Assembly: GCF_003073045.1 (NCBI RefSeq)
Contig: NC_037596.1
Location: 9,562,553 to 9,626,552, forward strand
Reading direction: 5' to 3'
Length of the DNA stretch: 64,000 nt
DNA from: Pomacea canaliculata
Lineage: Eukaryota; Mollusca; Gastropoda; Architaenioglossa; Ampullariidae
The notes beneath the pieces were generated by a model, which saw nothing but the letters and a program-made list of their open reading frames with translations, did no database searches and was not told the DNA's origin. The translations under genes were made by a program, and so were the position numbers. Positions 11,044-23,281 of this stretch are shown piece by piece. Each line of letters begins with the position of its first letter. Position 1 is the stretch's first letter.

Positions 11044-14000
11044 ATGAGAAAACTCAGCTACCCACTGTTGTTGACAGCGATCTGTTTGAGTGCAACCTCT
11101 GTCTACATCGCCTTGTACAGATCTCTACGGGTAGGTGTCATTGTACTGCCACCTCTATGAATGAATAAAATGTACCTGAATGTTTGCATGCTTCAATGTA
11201 ACTTTGAGCATGGTGAAAAGCTGTCTCCTAAAGAGAAAAGTGCACGTGAGTTTTCTATCTGGTAGGCGCAACAATAGGTCTGCTTATATTTCTCGTGTCC
11301 TTTGGATCCGACTGCGACACGGATTTGTTGTCTTTCGCGAAGGAGTCTGTAAACATGGCGGCTTGTATGAATCAATCCAAAGCTGTCTTAGATGTCATTG
11401 AAAGAAAATAAAATTAGCTAGGAAAGGATTTAGAACGCTAGTATCTATTATTTAAGCCCAACTTAATATCAAACCTGTTTTTTTTTATGTAAGTTTGTTG
11501 TTGTTTACTATAAAGAATTTACACTTTTTCAATTGATCCTCGACTTTCCAACAGACGACAGAAACATTTCCATGGAAACCATACGATATGAAAGAAATAG
11601 ACTGCATGAAGGTGTTTGCTGGCGACCAGGAGGAGTTGGCTCGTTCGAAACAAGTCCACAAAGACCTGCCTGCTCTTCCCACGAGAAGGACATAACCAGG
11701 TTGGCCAAGAACTGCCGCAATTTTGTGCGGGTGTATGGGTTCATAATGAACTTTCTGACAGAGGAGGAAAGAAACTTTTCTATTGCCTACAGCATCCTGG
11801 TATTTAAAGATGCTCACCAGGTATGGATATATACGGTTAGACATCTCTAAAATGAAACTTGCGTCCCTCGTTTCGCTGTGAAATTGTTTACTTGCCTACT
11901 GAGACTACTGTCGTTAGCTGCCCAGCGACGGAGCAAGAAATCTCGGCTACAATGAATTGTTTGTTGGATGTATTGTTTTGGTCCTGTTATATAGTCGCCT
12001 TCGTGTATGTCATCGCACAGTCGCTGGAGTATCTAGTAGGCTGCGCTCTCATTGTCTTTTTTATGCTCTTTCAAGAGTTGGATTCACCATCAGATGTTTT
12101 AGTCTACGAAATGTAGGCGATGCATCAAAATTGTGAGTTTAGCTTATTATTTTCTCACCTCTCTACTTTCAGAAGCTGAACACAACTCAGATGCCGAATA
12201 TCTCATAAAATGACAAGACTGTAGACTGCATCCGTACAGATGGTATTCACCTTCTTAGCATCAGTAGCTTCCCTAACTGGGCACGAAAAGACCTCTTTGC
12301 TTTTAAATCCAGCTCCCATCATCATCACCACCACCACTATCATCATTATCTTCAGTGTGAGATGATTTTAATGTAAAGTATGGAGATCAGTTTTGTTTCT
12401 TCGTGCCTTGTTGCTGACATCACAAAAGCTAAAGCTCCGTGTTATGTTGTTGGCAGATGGATGAACTATTAATACCATATTGTAGAATTACCATATTTTT
12501 TCGATTTGTTTTGTATGCTGGAAGGTAACGCAGTTGTTACAAGCCATATATCGGCCTCAGAACGTCTACTGTATCCATGTCGACCAAAAGGCGGACCAGT
12601 CCTACCGTGACACAATGGCAGCCATAGCTGACTGCTTCCACAATGTCTTTCTCACCTCACGAAGTGTGGACGTTCGGTGGGGGACCTTCACTGTGCTGGA
12701 ACCAGAACTGATCTGCATGAAAGACCTGTGGCACTTCAAGAAATGGAAATATTTCATCAACCTGACGGGGCAGGAGTTTCCGCTGAGAACCAACTTTGAG
12801 CTTGTTCGTATTTTAACGGCGTACAACGGGGCCAACGACGTAGAGAGTATCGTGAAAAGGTGAGTATCAGTGCAGGTAAGCTACAAGACAAAGGTGTTAT
12901 GTCTGCCAGCTAGGATTAACTGATAGATGGACGGATGAATGACTTGGGTATGTAGTAGATGTACGAATGTATAGATGGATGAAAGGGATTATACAGTGTT
13001 AAAATCTTCTGATTAGCAAATGACATAAATGGTCCATATTGCATATATTTTCAGATTACCTATAGTGTAGTGTCGAAGTTAAGACTGTTACCTTTATCGT
13101 TTCGGGAAACTATGTGTAAGACACCTGTTAGCACGGCTGGCTGTCTAGAGATTTCGGTGAGAAGCACTTTCCAGCCAAACCCATCAACTTCGATCATTAA
13201 ACTCGATCATCTCAGAAACCTTGGCAGAAGATAGCAAGATATAATGCTGTTAATTTACTCCTGTTGCTAGGGCTAACAAAGAACGGTGGGCATCAGCAGG
13301 CCCTACTCCTCACGGCATCATCCTAGTGAAGGGGGCAGTGCACATCGCTGTCAACAGGGACTTCGTGGACTACGTTCTCCACAGTCCAGTCGCTCAAGAC
13401 TTTCTCAACTGGACTCGACGTGTACATATACCCGATGAGACGTTTTTCGCCTCCCTCAACCATAACCCTCAGCTTGGCATCAGAGGTTCTTATAAAGGTG
13501 GGCAACAGTACAACACTAACATTGCACCGGCTCCATTGACTGACCTCACATGTCAACTCCACCCTACCTTACAGTTTTAGTTTCTTTTGCTCCACTAAAA
13601 AGCTTGTACTGAAAAAAACTTTATTAATATTGTGTGTGATAGCTTTGGTAAACAATGTCATCAGTTAACTCATGGTAATGTGGTACACAAGTTCTTAATA
13701 TCTTAGTGAATATTAGTATCGTTGATATGCTTTCCTTTCTCATATAATAGTCTTGCATTTGCTATTATATATTTCTTATTTGTGTTCGTACATTTAAGCA
13801 TTGTAAGGGCGAACTGTTGATTGTATATATTACAAGTTCTGCATGCAAGTCATGAAGTAAATGAATAAAATAAAATATCAAATGTTAAATGACAACTCGC
13901 ATAAAAAAATTGATTGACTTCATTAACGACCTTGTTCTTACGCAGTCTTTGTATTGCACATTGAACTGCGACCTTCTCAAAGCTTTTGAAATATAACTTA

Positions 14001-14505
14001 CACCGAGATTGGCCATTTACTGACTTGCCTAGCTCCTCTTGTCATACAGTGAGAGCAAGTGAAGGTTTACAATGCTGTCAGAATGTGGAAGGTCTGTTGT
14101 GTCTTCTCTCCTCATCCTCTTTTCGTTACATTAATATCTAACGACCTTAGCTTCGACTTCTTCTTCTTCTTTCTTTCTTTTTCAGGCTACCCGGAGACAG
14201 ATCCAGTAACCAAACCATTTCTAACTCGATTCAAGAATTGGGGAGACTATCCTTGTGCTGAAGGAAATTGGATTCGCGACATCTGTATTCTGTCCACGGG
14301 GGACCTGCCTTTACTGGACAAGCGCCCAGAGATGTTTGCCAACAAGTTCTACCAGGACTACAGTCGTGTGGCACTGGAGTGTCTACATCAACGACTGTAC
14401 AACCACATGAGGGACGAGTTCTTAGGCATGATGGAGTTTGATACAAGTTATTATCAAAACGTATCTTTCGTCAAAAATATGGTGACTGTGGAAAAGACAA
14501 ACTAG
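11044..14505 (+). pseudogene. GCNT-like: GT14 beta-1,6-GlcNAc-transferase, copy 2, frameshifted
   Basis: Same five-exon plan: 11044-11130, 11555-11820, 12525-12859, 13271-13497, 14186-14505, with canonical GT-AG borders. Exon 2 is 266 bp instead of 267. Against copy 3, one base is missing near 11682 (CTTCCCACGAGAAG versus CTTCCCACTGAGAAG), so the frame is lost after LPALPT and the catalytic half is out of frame. Exons 3-5 are themselves open and keep CIHVD, PDET, VCI-type and FANKF motifs; exon 4 has VHIPDET. The first ATG at 11030 opens a four-codon ORF (stop included), and the usable start is 11044 (MRKLSYPLLL). A candidate poly(A) signal is at 14713-14718. This is either a very recent pseudogene or a sequencing error; the rest of the gene is as well kept as its neighbours. 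Confidence 0.8.
11859..12116 (+). other. Intron 2 reading frame, copy 2 version
   Basis: Intron 2 of copies 2-4 holds a hydrophobic reading frame (see 18602 and 25460). In copy 2 small indels shorten and shift it. Probably non-coding; listed because the other two copies are longer and frame-compatible. Confidence 0.2.
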
Positions 14506-15527
14506 GAACATTGAAAAAAAGATTTTTTAAAGTTAGTACATCATAATGTTTAAGCTGGTAAGCAATTATCATTTAAGTGGCTCATCTTTTGTCATATCAC
14601 TTATGACAATGCACGTATAAGACGCACTCTCTGACTACGGGGAACAGAAAAGAAAACACTGAAAAGATGAAATAGAAATCAAACGCCTTATTTATCACTT
14701 CAAATATTTTATAATAAAATATTTTATCATATCCCTGCGTGTAAGCTTTAGGGAAGAAATAGCCCTATGAAAAAAACAGTTGTGTAGTCAATCACGTGTA
14801 CAAATGTCACATCACGTGTTTGTCCTCTTTCTGATGTCTGCATGCGTGTTGCTCAGCAACGGAAGTTGGGTTTCCCCTCCAGATTTGATGGAACAACAGC
14901 TAGAAACTCTACTACGAGCGACCTGTGATCAGCACAACTCAAGAAAACCAAACAGTAGACATTTCTTGTAGGTCACTTGCTATATTACAGTCTAGTTTGT
15001 CTCCTCACCTTTCCTCCCTTCTTTGTCGAGCATCGTTGTTCTGAATGTTTATGTGCGATAGGAAGTAAAGAAATATTATGTCGCCTTTTACAGACCTGAC
15101 ACATTATAGTTTACCGTTGATGCCACGAGGTATAGCTTGCTCAATGAGCCACTTTCTCCTCAAACAATAGTATAAGATAATATAAACAATAGTATAAGAA
15201 AATATATTGAGCCCCTTGTAAGTACATGTGGCTTTAGTCGTGTTCACTCCGTTGTGCTAACTGCAGTTTACTTCCTTCTCTTGGATATTAACAATAAGAC
15301 TACATCTTACGATCATTATCTAGCTGGAGAAATTTTCTATTTGTAAAATTGATCATCGTGTGCCATGTGCAGAAACTATCGACATCCTTGTAGGCAATCG
15401 TCGTGTGCGCCATCGGTGTGTGAAAAATAGAAGAAAGTCGTTGTAAAAACTACATGAACCCTCCCTGGTGTGTCTTGCTTTGTGATGGACTGTACTGGCA
15501 ACACTATTTGTATAGATCCTCTCACAG

Positions 15528-15575
15528 AAACGACGACGACCACGACGATGATGACGACGATGATGATGATCCGCT
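15528..15575 (+). repeat. GAC/GAT triplet repeat
   Basis: Mixed CGA/ACG/GAT triplets; the homologous tract is shorter in spacer 1 (about 9330-9350) and spacer 3 (about 22430-22458). Length variation among units fits replication slippage. Confidence 0.7.
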
Positions 15576-16129
15576 GGGCTCACATTACTCATCCCCACAT
15601 GTGCACGCATATTTACACACGCACCTACACCCGTCGTGCCCTACACACTACAGCAGGAGACAAGGTAATAGTTCAGATTATTTTGAGAAAAGAGAAAGTA
15701 GGTTTCCGGGGCATAGAGAGAGAGTTTGTTCCAGGTGAGTGGCCCAAAGGTACAAAATGTGGTCCAAGCAAACAGAGCCTGAGGAGAGAGAGAGAACATG
15801 GCGTGTGTGGATTTAAAGTTGGAAAGGTAGGCGGGGAAGGGGGGGGAACTTGATTTGGATAAAAGCTTTGGACCTTCACATGTACGTGTACTTCTGCTGC
15901 GGTTTCTACCCTCTTCTGCTGTGTAGATGCATTGTAAATAATGTGTTGTTGAAGTGCAAACTGTTTGAATCTGTTGGCTTCGGCAGTGACATGGAGTTGC
16001 ATTGAATACACTGGTGACGATCACTACTTTGTCAGTTACGTACAATAATATTTCTTAATATTCTCAAGATAAAGGTCTTTATTGTAAGGGTTTGTTAGGA
16101 TTAATGACTGATTTTGTAAGGTTATATAA

Positions 16130-16340
16130 CAATGACAGACACTTATTCAGTAAATAAAGGTCCGCGAGTAAGGCTATATCACGGCAAGGCAGCCAGTACT
16201 GTAAACAGATTCCACATGCAGAGAAACAACAGAGTGCCCGAGACGAGAATTGAACCCAGGACTGTCAACCGTCACTATAAGGGCGACAGTCTCTCTCTGT
16301 TGTGTCCCCGGTCAGCCAGGAAGACGGGGGATAGGGGATG
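16130..16340 (-). mobile_element. tRNA-derived SINE relic, spacer 2
   Basis: On the minus strand a B-box-like GGTTCAATTCTC lies about 60 nt after a CGACTGTCGCC segment, followed downstream by a GTGATATAGCCTTA tail. That tail resembles the GTGATAT-GCC-TTAG ends of mollusc tRNA-SINEs. Equivalent copies are at about 23020-23220 and 29100-29290, inherited by unit duplication. No clear poly(A) or target duplication is visible. Confidence 0.4.
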
Positions 16341-16389
16341 TAGACTAATTGAACAGTTATAATGAATAGTTACATGAATGCGTTTAGAA

Positions 16390-16716
16390 CAGTGGTTCTC
16401 AAAGTTTGGTCAGAGGGCATAGGTCAGGTGGTCACGTGGTCCGCGGCTGACAGTCGTCATATGTCAGCAAAGTGATGTTTAAAGTGATGCATTCCTCGCA
16501 CTAATATTTTAATTACAAATAACAAGGTAGTTTTATGTTAACGTATTACTATACTACTGTCACACAAGGACATTTAGTTTTGAATTGTAATGAAACAAAT
16601 GCGGCAATTTAAATTTGAAATTCATAGTACAGAGTGATTTTTAGGAATTTGGTGGTCCGCCATATTTTTTACTTAAGTAAAGTGGTCAGCGGTCGGAAAT
16701 ACTTTGACAACCACTG
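16390..16716. mobile_element. hAT MITE (327 bp), spacer 2
   Basis: Terminal inverted repeats CAGTGGTTCTCAAAGT and ACTTTGACAACCACTG match at 15 of 16 positions. The element is flanked by a perfect 8-bp duplication GTTTAGAA (16382-16389 and 16717-16724). Spacer 4 has the empty site GCGTTTAGAACATGGGAGA with a single GTTTAGAA at 29346-29353. CAGTGGTTCTCAAA ends and an 8-bp duplication identify the hAT superfamily. There is no transposase, so it is non-autonomous. Confidence 0.92.
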
Positions 16717-17176
16717 GTTTAGAACATGGGAGATATCGGAATACAAAAAGGAAAAGAGTAGTGTGGTCAGGTTTCTTGTGACATACTTGCATAAATCAAA
16801 CTTTGTCTTTCCTCGGATCACTGAGCTTGATTTAAAATCTAGAGATCAGGCCCGTGGTTACCAAGCTCTGTGGCAACATGGGGAACTGCAGGGCCAGTGT
16901 TTTGTTTCCGAAGTTACAAACCGGTGTCCAGACCCCGCAGATGATCTTTACCCTGAAGTCGTAGCTATAAAGTGGGGACAAAGATGCCCTGGGGAACAGA
17001 AACATGAAGATGTGTCTGTAGGGTGTGACCATCACATCATTACTACGGAAATAAGACGCTTTCCCTTCAGTTGCCAGTCTTGCTGTGGAGAAACGACTTC
17101 CTCTCGCTTGACGACCACGGCGTCACGTCCTGTGTGTTCAGTACAGACACACGCCACATTGCAGCAAACCCTGTAG
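16634..17176 (+). other. Spacer reading frame, unit 2 (unknown)
   Basis: A frame of about 180 codons starts inside the MITE and runs through sequence shared by four spacers (equivalents near 9972, 23637 and 29326). It reads SSVVRFLVTYLHKSNFVFPR, then a Cys-rich stretch FSCQSCCGE. The spacer 1 version is stopped early. A minus-strand frame overlaps it, so it may be open by chance. I recognise no family. Confidence 0.25.
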
Positions 17177-17751
17177 CTGGTGAATGGTAGTTTGTCACAC
17201 ATTCAACCTTCCACGTGCTGTGGGTGTTTTTGCTGTTGAATGATATTGTCTTGTAGAGAGAGGTGAGTCTGTCCACAGCTTTGCAGTCCTTGTAACCGCA
17301 TTCTTATAGACTGTGTTCTACAGTGTTCCAGAACGCCGCTCTTTCTTTCATTCATTCATCCTGTGAATAGTGCCAACTGCTGGGACCAATACCGTTGCTC
17401 TTATCAGTGCTGGACACCAGTCCTTACTTATTCACACCGTCAGTTGGTAAAGTCTTGCACTCCCTTTGCCGTTGCCTGTCGTCAGCTTGAAATCGCTTCC
17501 AAAGAGTAGTGTGGGACTCCCATGACTAGTGTCACTGCTACGGGAAATTGAGAACACATTATCACTGCTTCACATCTCCAGTCACAGAAATGAATCAGTC
17601 ACTAATTTATCTGAAAAATAGAGTGTCCAGAGTACTACCAATTATTTAACAGCACCATCTAGGTATCTGTGTGGTGTGTTACTACCGCTCAGCAGCCACA
17701 TCACATGCTAGCATCAGTTTATTTACAAAGAACTCGACAGCTGTATCACCA

Positions 17752-17763
17752 ATGGCCTTTTGA
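17752..17763 (+). promoter_or_regulatory. Minimal upstream ORF before copy 3 start
   Basis: ATG GCC TTT TGA ends two bases before the functional ATG at 17766. The same arrangement is at 11030 (copy 2), 24610 (copy 4) and 30364 (copy 5). Copy 6 has one more T and reads through as MAFLRM, so this uORF was created by loss of one T from a T5 run. Confidence 0.7.
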
Positions 17764-17765
17764 GG

Positions 17766-20700
17766 ATGAGAAGGCTCAGCTACTCACTGTTTTTGACAGC
17801 GATCTGTTTGAGTGCAACCTCTGTCTACATCGCCTTGTACAGATCTCTACGGGTAGGTGTAATTGTACTGCCGCCTCTATGAATGAAGAAAATGTACCTG
17901 AATGTTTGTATGTAGGTATACGTGCATGCATGCTTCAATGTAACTTTGAGCATGGCGTAAAGCTGTCTCCTAAAGAGAAAAGTGCACGTGAGTTTTCTAT
18001 CTGGTATGCGCAACATGAGGTCTGCTTATATTTCTCGTGTCCTTTGGAACCGACTGCGACACGGATTTGGTGTCTTTCGCGAAGGAGTCTGTGAACATGG
18101 CGGCTTGTAGGAATCAATCCAAAGCTGTCCTAGATGTCATTGAAAGAAAATAAAATTAGCTAGGAAAGAATTTAGAACACTAGTATCTATTATCTAAGCC
18201 CAACTTACTATCTAACTTGGTTTTTTTTTTTTAAGTTTGTTGTTGTTGACGATAAAGAATTTACACTTTTTGAAGTGATCCTCGACTTTCCAACAGACGA
18301 CAGAAACATTTCCATGGAAACCATACGAAATGAAAGAAATAGACTGCATGAAGGTGTTTGCTGGCGACCAGGAGGAGTTGACTCGTTCGAAACAAGTCCA
18401 CAAAGACCTGCCTGCTCTTCCCACTGAGAAGGACATAACCAGGCTGGCCAAGAACTGCCGCAATTTTGTGCGGGTGTATGGGTTCATAATGAACTTTCTG
18501 ACAGAGGAGGAAAGAAACTTTCCTATTGCCTACAGCATCCTGGTATTTAAAGATGCTCACCAGGTATGGATATATACGGTTAGACATCTCTAAAATGAAA
18601 CTTGCGTCCCTCGTTTCGCTGTGAAATTGTTTACTTGCCTACTGAGACTACTGTCGTTAGCTGCCCAGCGACGGAGGCAAGAAATCTCGGCTACAATGAA
18701 TTGTTTGTTGGATGTATTGTGTTTTGGTCCTGTTATATAGTCGCCTTCGTGTATGTCATCGCACAGTCGCTGGAGTATCTAGTAGGCTGCGCTCTCATTG
18801 TCTTTTTTAATGCTCTTTCAAGAGTTGGATTCACCATCAGATGTTTTAGTCTACGAAATGTAGGCGATGCATCAAAATTTGTGAGTTTAGCTTATTATTT
18901 CTCACCTCTCTACTTTCAGAAGCTGAACACAACTCAGATGCCGAATATCTCATAAAATGACAAGACTGTAGACTGCATCCGTACAGATGGTATTCACCTT
19001 CTTAGCATCAGTAGCTTCCCTAACTGGGCACGAAAAGACCTCTTTGCTTTTAAATCCAGCTCCCATCATCATCACCACCACCACTATCATCATTATCTTC
19101 AGTGTGAGATGATTTTAATGTAAAGTATGGAGATCAGTTTTGTTTCTTCGTGCCTTGTTGCTGACATCACAAAAGCTAAAGCTCCGTGTTATGTTGTTGG
19201 CAGATGGATGAACTATTAATACCATATTGTAGAATTACCATATTTTTTCGATTTGTTTTGTATGCTGGAAGGTAACGCAGTTGTTACAAGCCATATATCG
19301 GCCTCAGAACGTCTACTGTATCCATGTCGACCAAAAGGCGGACCAGTCCTACCGTGACACAATGGCAGCCATAGCTGACTGCTTCCACAATGTCTTTCTC
19401 ACCTCACGAAGTGTGGACGTTCGGTGGGGGACCTTCACTGTGCTGGAACCAGAACTGATCTGCATGAAAGACCTGTGGCACTTCAAGAAATGGAAATATT
19501 TCATCAACCTGACGGGGCAGGAGTTTCCGCTGAGAACCAACTTTGAGCTTGTTCGTATTTTAACGGCGTACAACGGGGCCAACGACGTAGAGAGTATCGT
19601 GAAAAGGTGAGTATCAGTGCAGGTAAGCTACAAGACAAAGGTGTTATGTCTGCCAGCTAGGATTAACTGATAGATGGAGTGATGAATGATTTGGGTATGT
19701 AGTAGATGTACGAATGTATAGATGGATGAAAGGGATTATACAGTGTTAAAATCTTCTGATTAGCAAATGACATAAATGGTCCATATTGCATATATTTTCA
19801 GATTACCTATAGTGTAGTGTCGAAGTTAAGACTGTTACCTTTATCGTTTCGGGAAACTATGTGTAAGACACCTGTTAGCACGGCTGGCTGTCTAGAGATT
19901 TCGGTGAGAAGCACTTTCCAGCCAAACCCATCAACTTCGATCATTAAACTCGATCATCTCAGAAACCTTGGCAGAAGATAGCAAGATATAATGCTGCTCA
20001 TTTACTCCTGTTGCTAGGGCTAACAAAGAACGGTGGGCATCAGCAGGCCCTACTCCTCACGGCATCATCCCAGTGAAGGGGTCAGTGCACATCGTTGTCA
20101 ATCGGGACTTCGTGGACTACGTTCTCCACAGTCCAGTCGCTCAAGACTTTCTCAACTGGACTCGACGTGTAGATGTACCCGATGAGACGTTTTTCGCCTC
20201 CCTCAACCATAACCCTCAGCTTGGCATCAGAGGTTCTTATAAAGGTGGGCAACAGTACAACACTAACATTGCACCGGCTCCATTGACTGACCTCACATGT
20301 CAACTCCCACCCTGCCTGACAGTTTTAGTTTCTTAGCATATGTACTAAAAAAATTTTATTAATATTGTTTGTGCTATCTTTGGTAAACAATGTCATTAGT
20401 TAACTCATGGTAATGTGGTACACAAGTTCTTAAGATCTTAGTCAGTGTTAGGATAGTTGATATGCCTTCCTTTCTCATATAACAGTTTTGTATTTGCTAT
20501 AATATGTTTCTTATCTGTGTACGTATATTCAAACATTGTAAGGTTGAACTGCTGATTATATATATGTCCAATTTCTGCATACCATTCATGGAGTAAATGA
20601 ATAAAATAAAATATCAAATGTCAAATGACAACTCGCAACACAGAAAAAGCGAGACAAATTTATTGACTTCCTTGGCGACTTTGTTCTTACGCAGTCATCG

Positions 20701-21274
20701 AACTGCACTTTGAATTGCGATCTTCTCAAACTGTTTTCAAACTTTTTTAAATGTAACTTACACCGAGATTCGCCATTTACTGACAGGCCTAGCTCCTCTT
20801 GTCATACAGTGAGAGCAAGTGAAGGTTTACAATGCTGTCAGAATGTGGAAGGTCTGTTGTGTCTTCTCTCGTCATCCTCCTTTTCGCTGCATTGATATCC
20901 AACGACCTTAGCTTCGGCTTTTTCTTCTTATTCTTTCTTTTTCAGGCTACCCGGAGACAGATCCAGTAACCAAACCATTTCTAACTCGATTCAAGAATTG
21001 GGGAGACTATCCTTGTGCTGAAGGAAATTTTAATCGCGACATCTGTATTCTGTCCACGGGGGACCTGCCTTTACTGGACACGCGCCCAGAGATGTTTGCC
21101 AACAAGTTCTACCAGGACTACAGTCGTGTGGCACTGGAGTGTTTACATGAACGACTGTACAACCACACGAGGGACGAGTTCTTAGGCATGATGGAGTTTA
21201 ATACAAGTTATTATCAAAACGTATCTTTCGTCAAAAATATGGTGACTGTGGAGAAGACAAACTGGGAAGATTGA
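17766..21274 (+). CDS. GCNT-like: GT14 beta-1,6-N-acetylglucosaminyltransferase, copy 3
   Basis: Golgi type II branching GlcNAc-transferase. Exons 17766-17852, 18297-18563, 19272-19606, 20018-20244, 20946-21274 splice with GT-AG borders to an open frame of 414 aa. Residues 1-29 form a short tail and signal anchor (MRRLSYSLFLTAICLSATSV). FPIAYSILVF closes exon 2. CIHVD and CMKDLW lie in exon 3, PDET with the likely catalytic Glu (about residue 286) in exon 4, and RDICILSTGDL and FANKF in exon 5. N-glycosylation sequons include NLT, NWT and NHT. The start was chosen at the second ATG because the first gives a four-codon ORF (stop included). The gene is a mosaic: through intron 3 it follows copy 2, while intron 4, exon 5 and the 3' flank follow copy 1. 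Poly(A) signal candidate 21465-21470. Confidence 0.9.
18602..18955 (+). other. Intron 2 hydrophobic reading frame, copy 3
   Basis: A 117-codon frame without an ATG start lies between exons 2 and 3. It reads FWSCYIVAFVYVIAQSLEYL, membrane-like. The copy 4 equivalent (25460-25819) is 119 codons and differs by a net 6-bp insertion that keeps the frame. It could be an alternative or retained exon, or chance. Confidence 0.25.
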
Positions 21275-23019
21275 AATTTTTTTTTAAAGTCAGTACATCA
21301 TAATGTTTAAGCTGGTCAGCAATTGTCCTTTAAGTGTCTCATCTTTTGTCATATCACTTATGACAATGCAAATATAAGAAGCGCTCTCTGACTACGAGGA
21401 AAAGAAAACACTGAAACGATGGAACAGAAATCAAACGCCTTATTTATCACTTCAAATATTTTACAATAAAATATTTTATCATATCCCTGCATGTATGCTT
21501 TAGGGAAGAAATAGCCCTATTAAAAAAACAGCTGAGTACTAAATCACGTGTCTGTGTACTAATGTCACCTCACGTGTTTGTCCTCTTTCTGATGTCTGCG
21601 TGTGTGTAGCTCTGTAACGGAAGTTGGGTTTCCCCTCCAGATTTGATGGAACAACAGCTACAAACTCTACTACGAGTGACCTGTGATCAGCACAACTCAA
21701 GAAAACCAAACACTAGACATTTCTTGTAGGTCACTTGCTATATTACAGTCTAGTTTGTCTCCTCACCTTTCCTCCCTTCTTTGTCGAGCATCGTTGTTCT
21801 GAATGTTTATGTGCGATAGGAAGTAAAGAAATAATATCATGTCGCCTTTTACAGACCTGACACATTATTGTTTACCATTGAACCCACGAGGTATAGCTTG
21901 CTTAATGAGCCACTTTTTCCTCAAACAACAGTATAAGATAATATAAACAATAGTATAAGAAAATATATTGAGCCCCTTGTAAGTACTTGTGGCTTTAGTC
22001 GTGTTCACTCCGTTGTACTAACTGCAGTTTACTTCCTTCTCTTGGATATTAACAAAAGATTGGACACCAAAATGCCGGTCTCATCAAGTTTACCACAGCA
22101 ATCTAGAGTACATTAACGGGCTGATTTACCAAGTAAAGAGAATCGTGCAGGTAATTATTTCCCTGCTCGCAAAGAATGAAATGATCTGGAAGATGAGGAT
22201 TGGTGAACAGGATCATTATGTAGCTAGAGAAATTTTCTATTTGTAAAATTGATCATCGTGTGCCATGTGCAGAAACTATCGACATCCTTGTAGGCAATGG
22301 TCGTGTGCGCCATCGGTGTGTGAAAAAAAGAAGAAAGTCATTGTAAAAACTACATGAACCCTCCCTGGTGTGTCTTGCTTTGAGAGGGATTGTACTGGCA
22401 ACACTATTTGTATAGATCCTCTCACAGAAACGACGACGACCACGACGATGATGACGATCCGTTGGGCTCACATTACTCATCCCCACATGTGCACGCATAT
22501 TTACACACGCACCTACACCCGTCGTGCCCTACACACTACAGCAGGAGACAAGGTAATAGTTCAGATTATTTTGAGAAAAGAGAAAGTAGGTTTCCGGGGC
22601 ATAGAGAGAGAGTTTGTTCCAGGTGAGTGGCCCAAAGGTACAAAATGTGGTCCAAGCAAACAGAGCCTGAGGAGAGAGAGAGAACATGGCGTGTGTGGAT
22701 TTAAAGTTGGAAAGGTAGGCGGGGAAGGGGGGGGAACTTGATTTGGATAAAAGCTTTGGACCTTCACATGTACGTGTACTTCTGCTGCGGTTTCTACCCT
22801 CTTCTGCTGTGTAGATGCATTGTAAATAATGTGTTGTTGAAGTGCAAACTGTTTGAATCTGTTGGCTTCGGCAGTGACATGGAGTTGCATTGAATACACT
22901 GGTGACGATCACTACTTTGTCAGTTACGTACAATAATATTTCTTAATATTCTCAAGATAAAGGTCTTTATTGTAATGGTTTGTTAGGATTAATGACTGAT
23001 TTTGTAAGGTTATAAAACA

Positions 23020-23220
23020 ATGACAGACACTTATTCAGTAAATACAGGTCCGCGACTAAGGCTATATCACGGCAAGGCATCCAGTACTGTAATCAGATCC
23101 CACATGCAGAGAAAGAACAGAGTGCCCGAGACAAGAATTGAAACCAGGACTGTCAACCTTCACTATAATGGCGACAGTCGCTGTCTGTTGCGCCCCCGGG
23201 CAGCCAGGTAGACGGAGGAT
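23020..23220 (-). mobile_element. tRNA-derived SINE relic, spacer 3
   Basis: Duplicate of the relic in spacer 2 with scattered substitutions; minus-strand B-box region near 23140 and a GTGATATAGCCTTAG tail near 23060. Same insertion, copied by array duplication. Confidence 0.4.
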
Positions 23221-23281
23221 GGGAGATGTAGGTAGACTAATTGAACAGTTATAATGAATATTTATATGAACGCGTTTAGAA

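Larger units (their letters stand above)
14506..17765. other. Spacer between copies 2 and 3
   Basis: Holds the copy 2 3' UTR with AATAAA, a deletion relative to spacer 1 near 15293, a GAC/GAT triplet run at about 15528-15575, a minus-strand SINE relic near 16130-16340, a hAT MITE at 16390-16716, and a spacer reading frame 16634-17176. The conserved upstream element of copy 3 is at 17650. From 15640 to 17690 it is nearly identical to spacer 3 (22530-24550). Confidence 0.55.

Noticed and set aside
17669-18094. Long + frame overlapping exon 1 of copy 3 (also in copies 4 and 5)
   Set aside because: It is the shifted frame of exon 1 running into intron 1, has no ATG start, and the exon 1 frame with a good donor explains the conservation.
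22529-22933. 134-codon minus frame repeated at 15641-16045
   Set aside because: Identical only because the spacers are recent duplicates; low-complexity Ser/Thr/Pro content, and the spacer 1 version (9430-9810) has a different, frame-shifted sequence.
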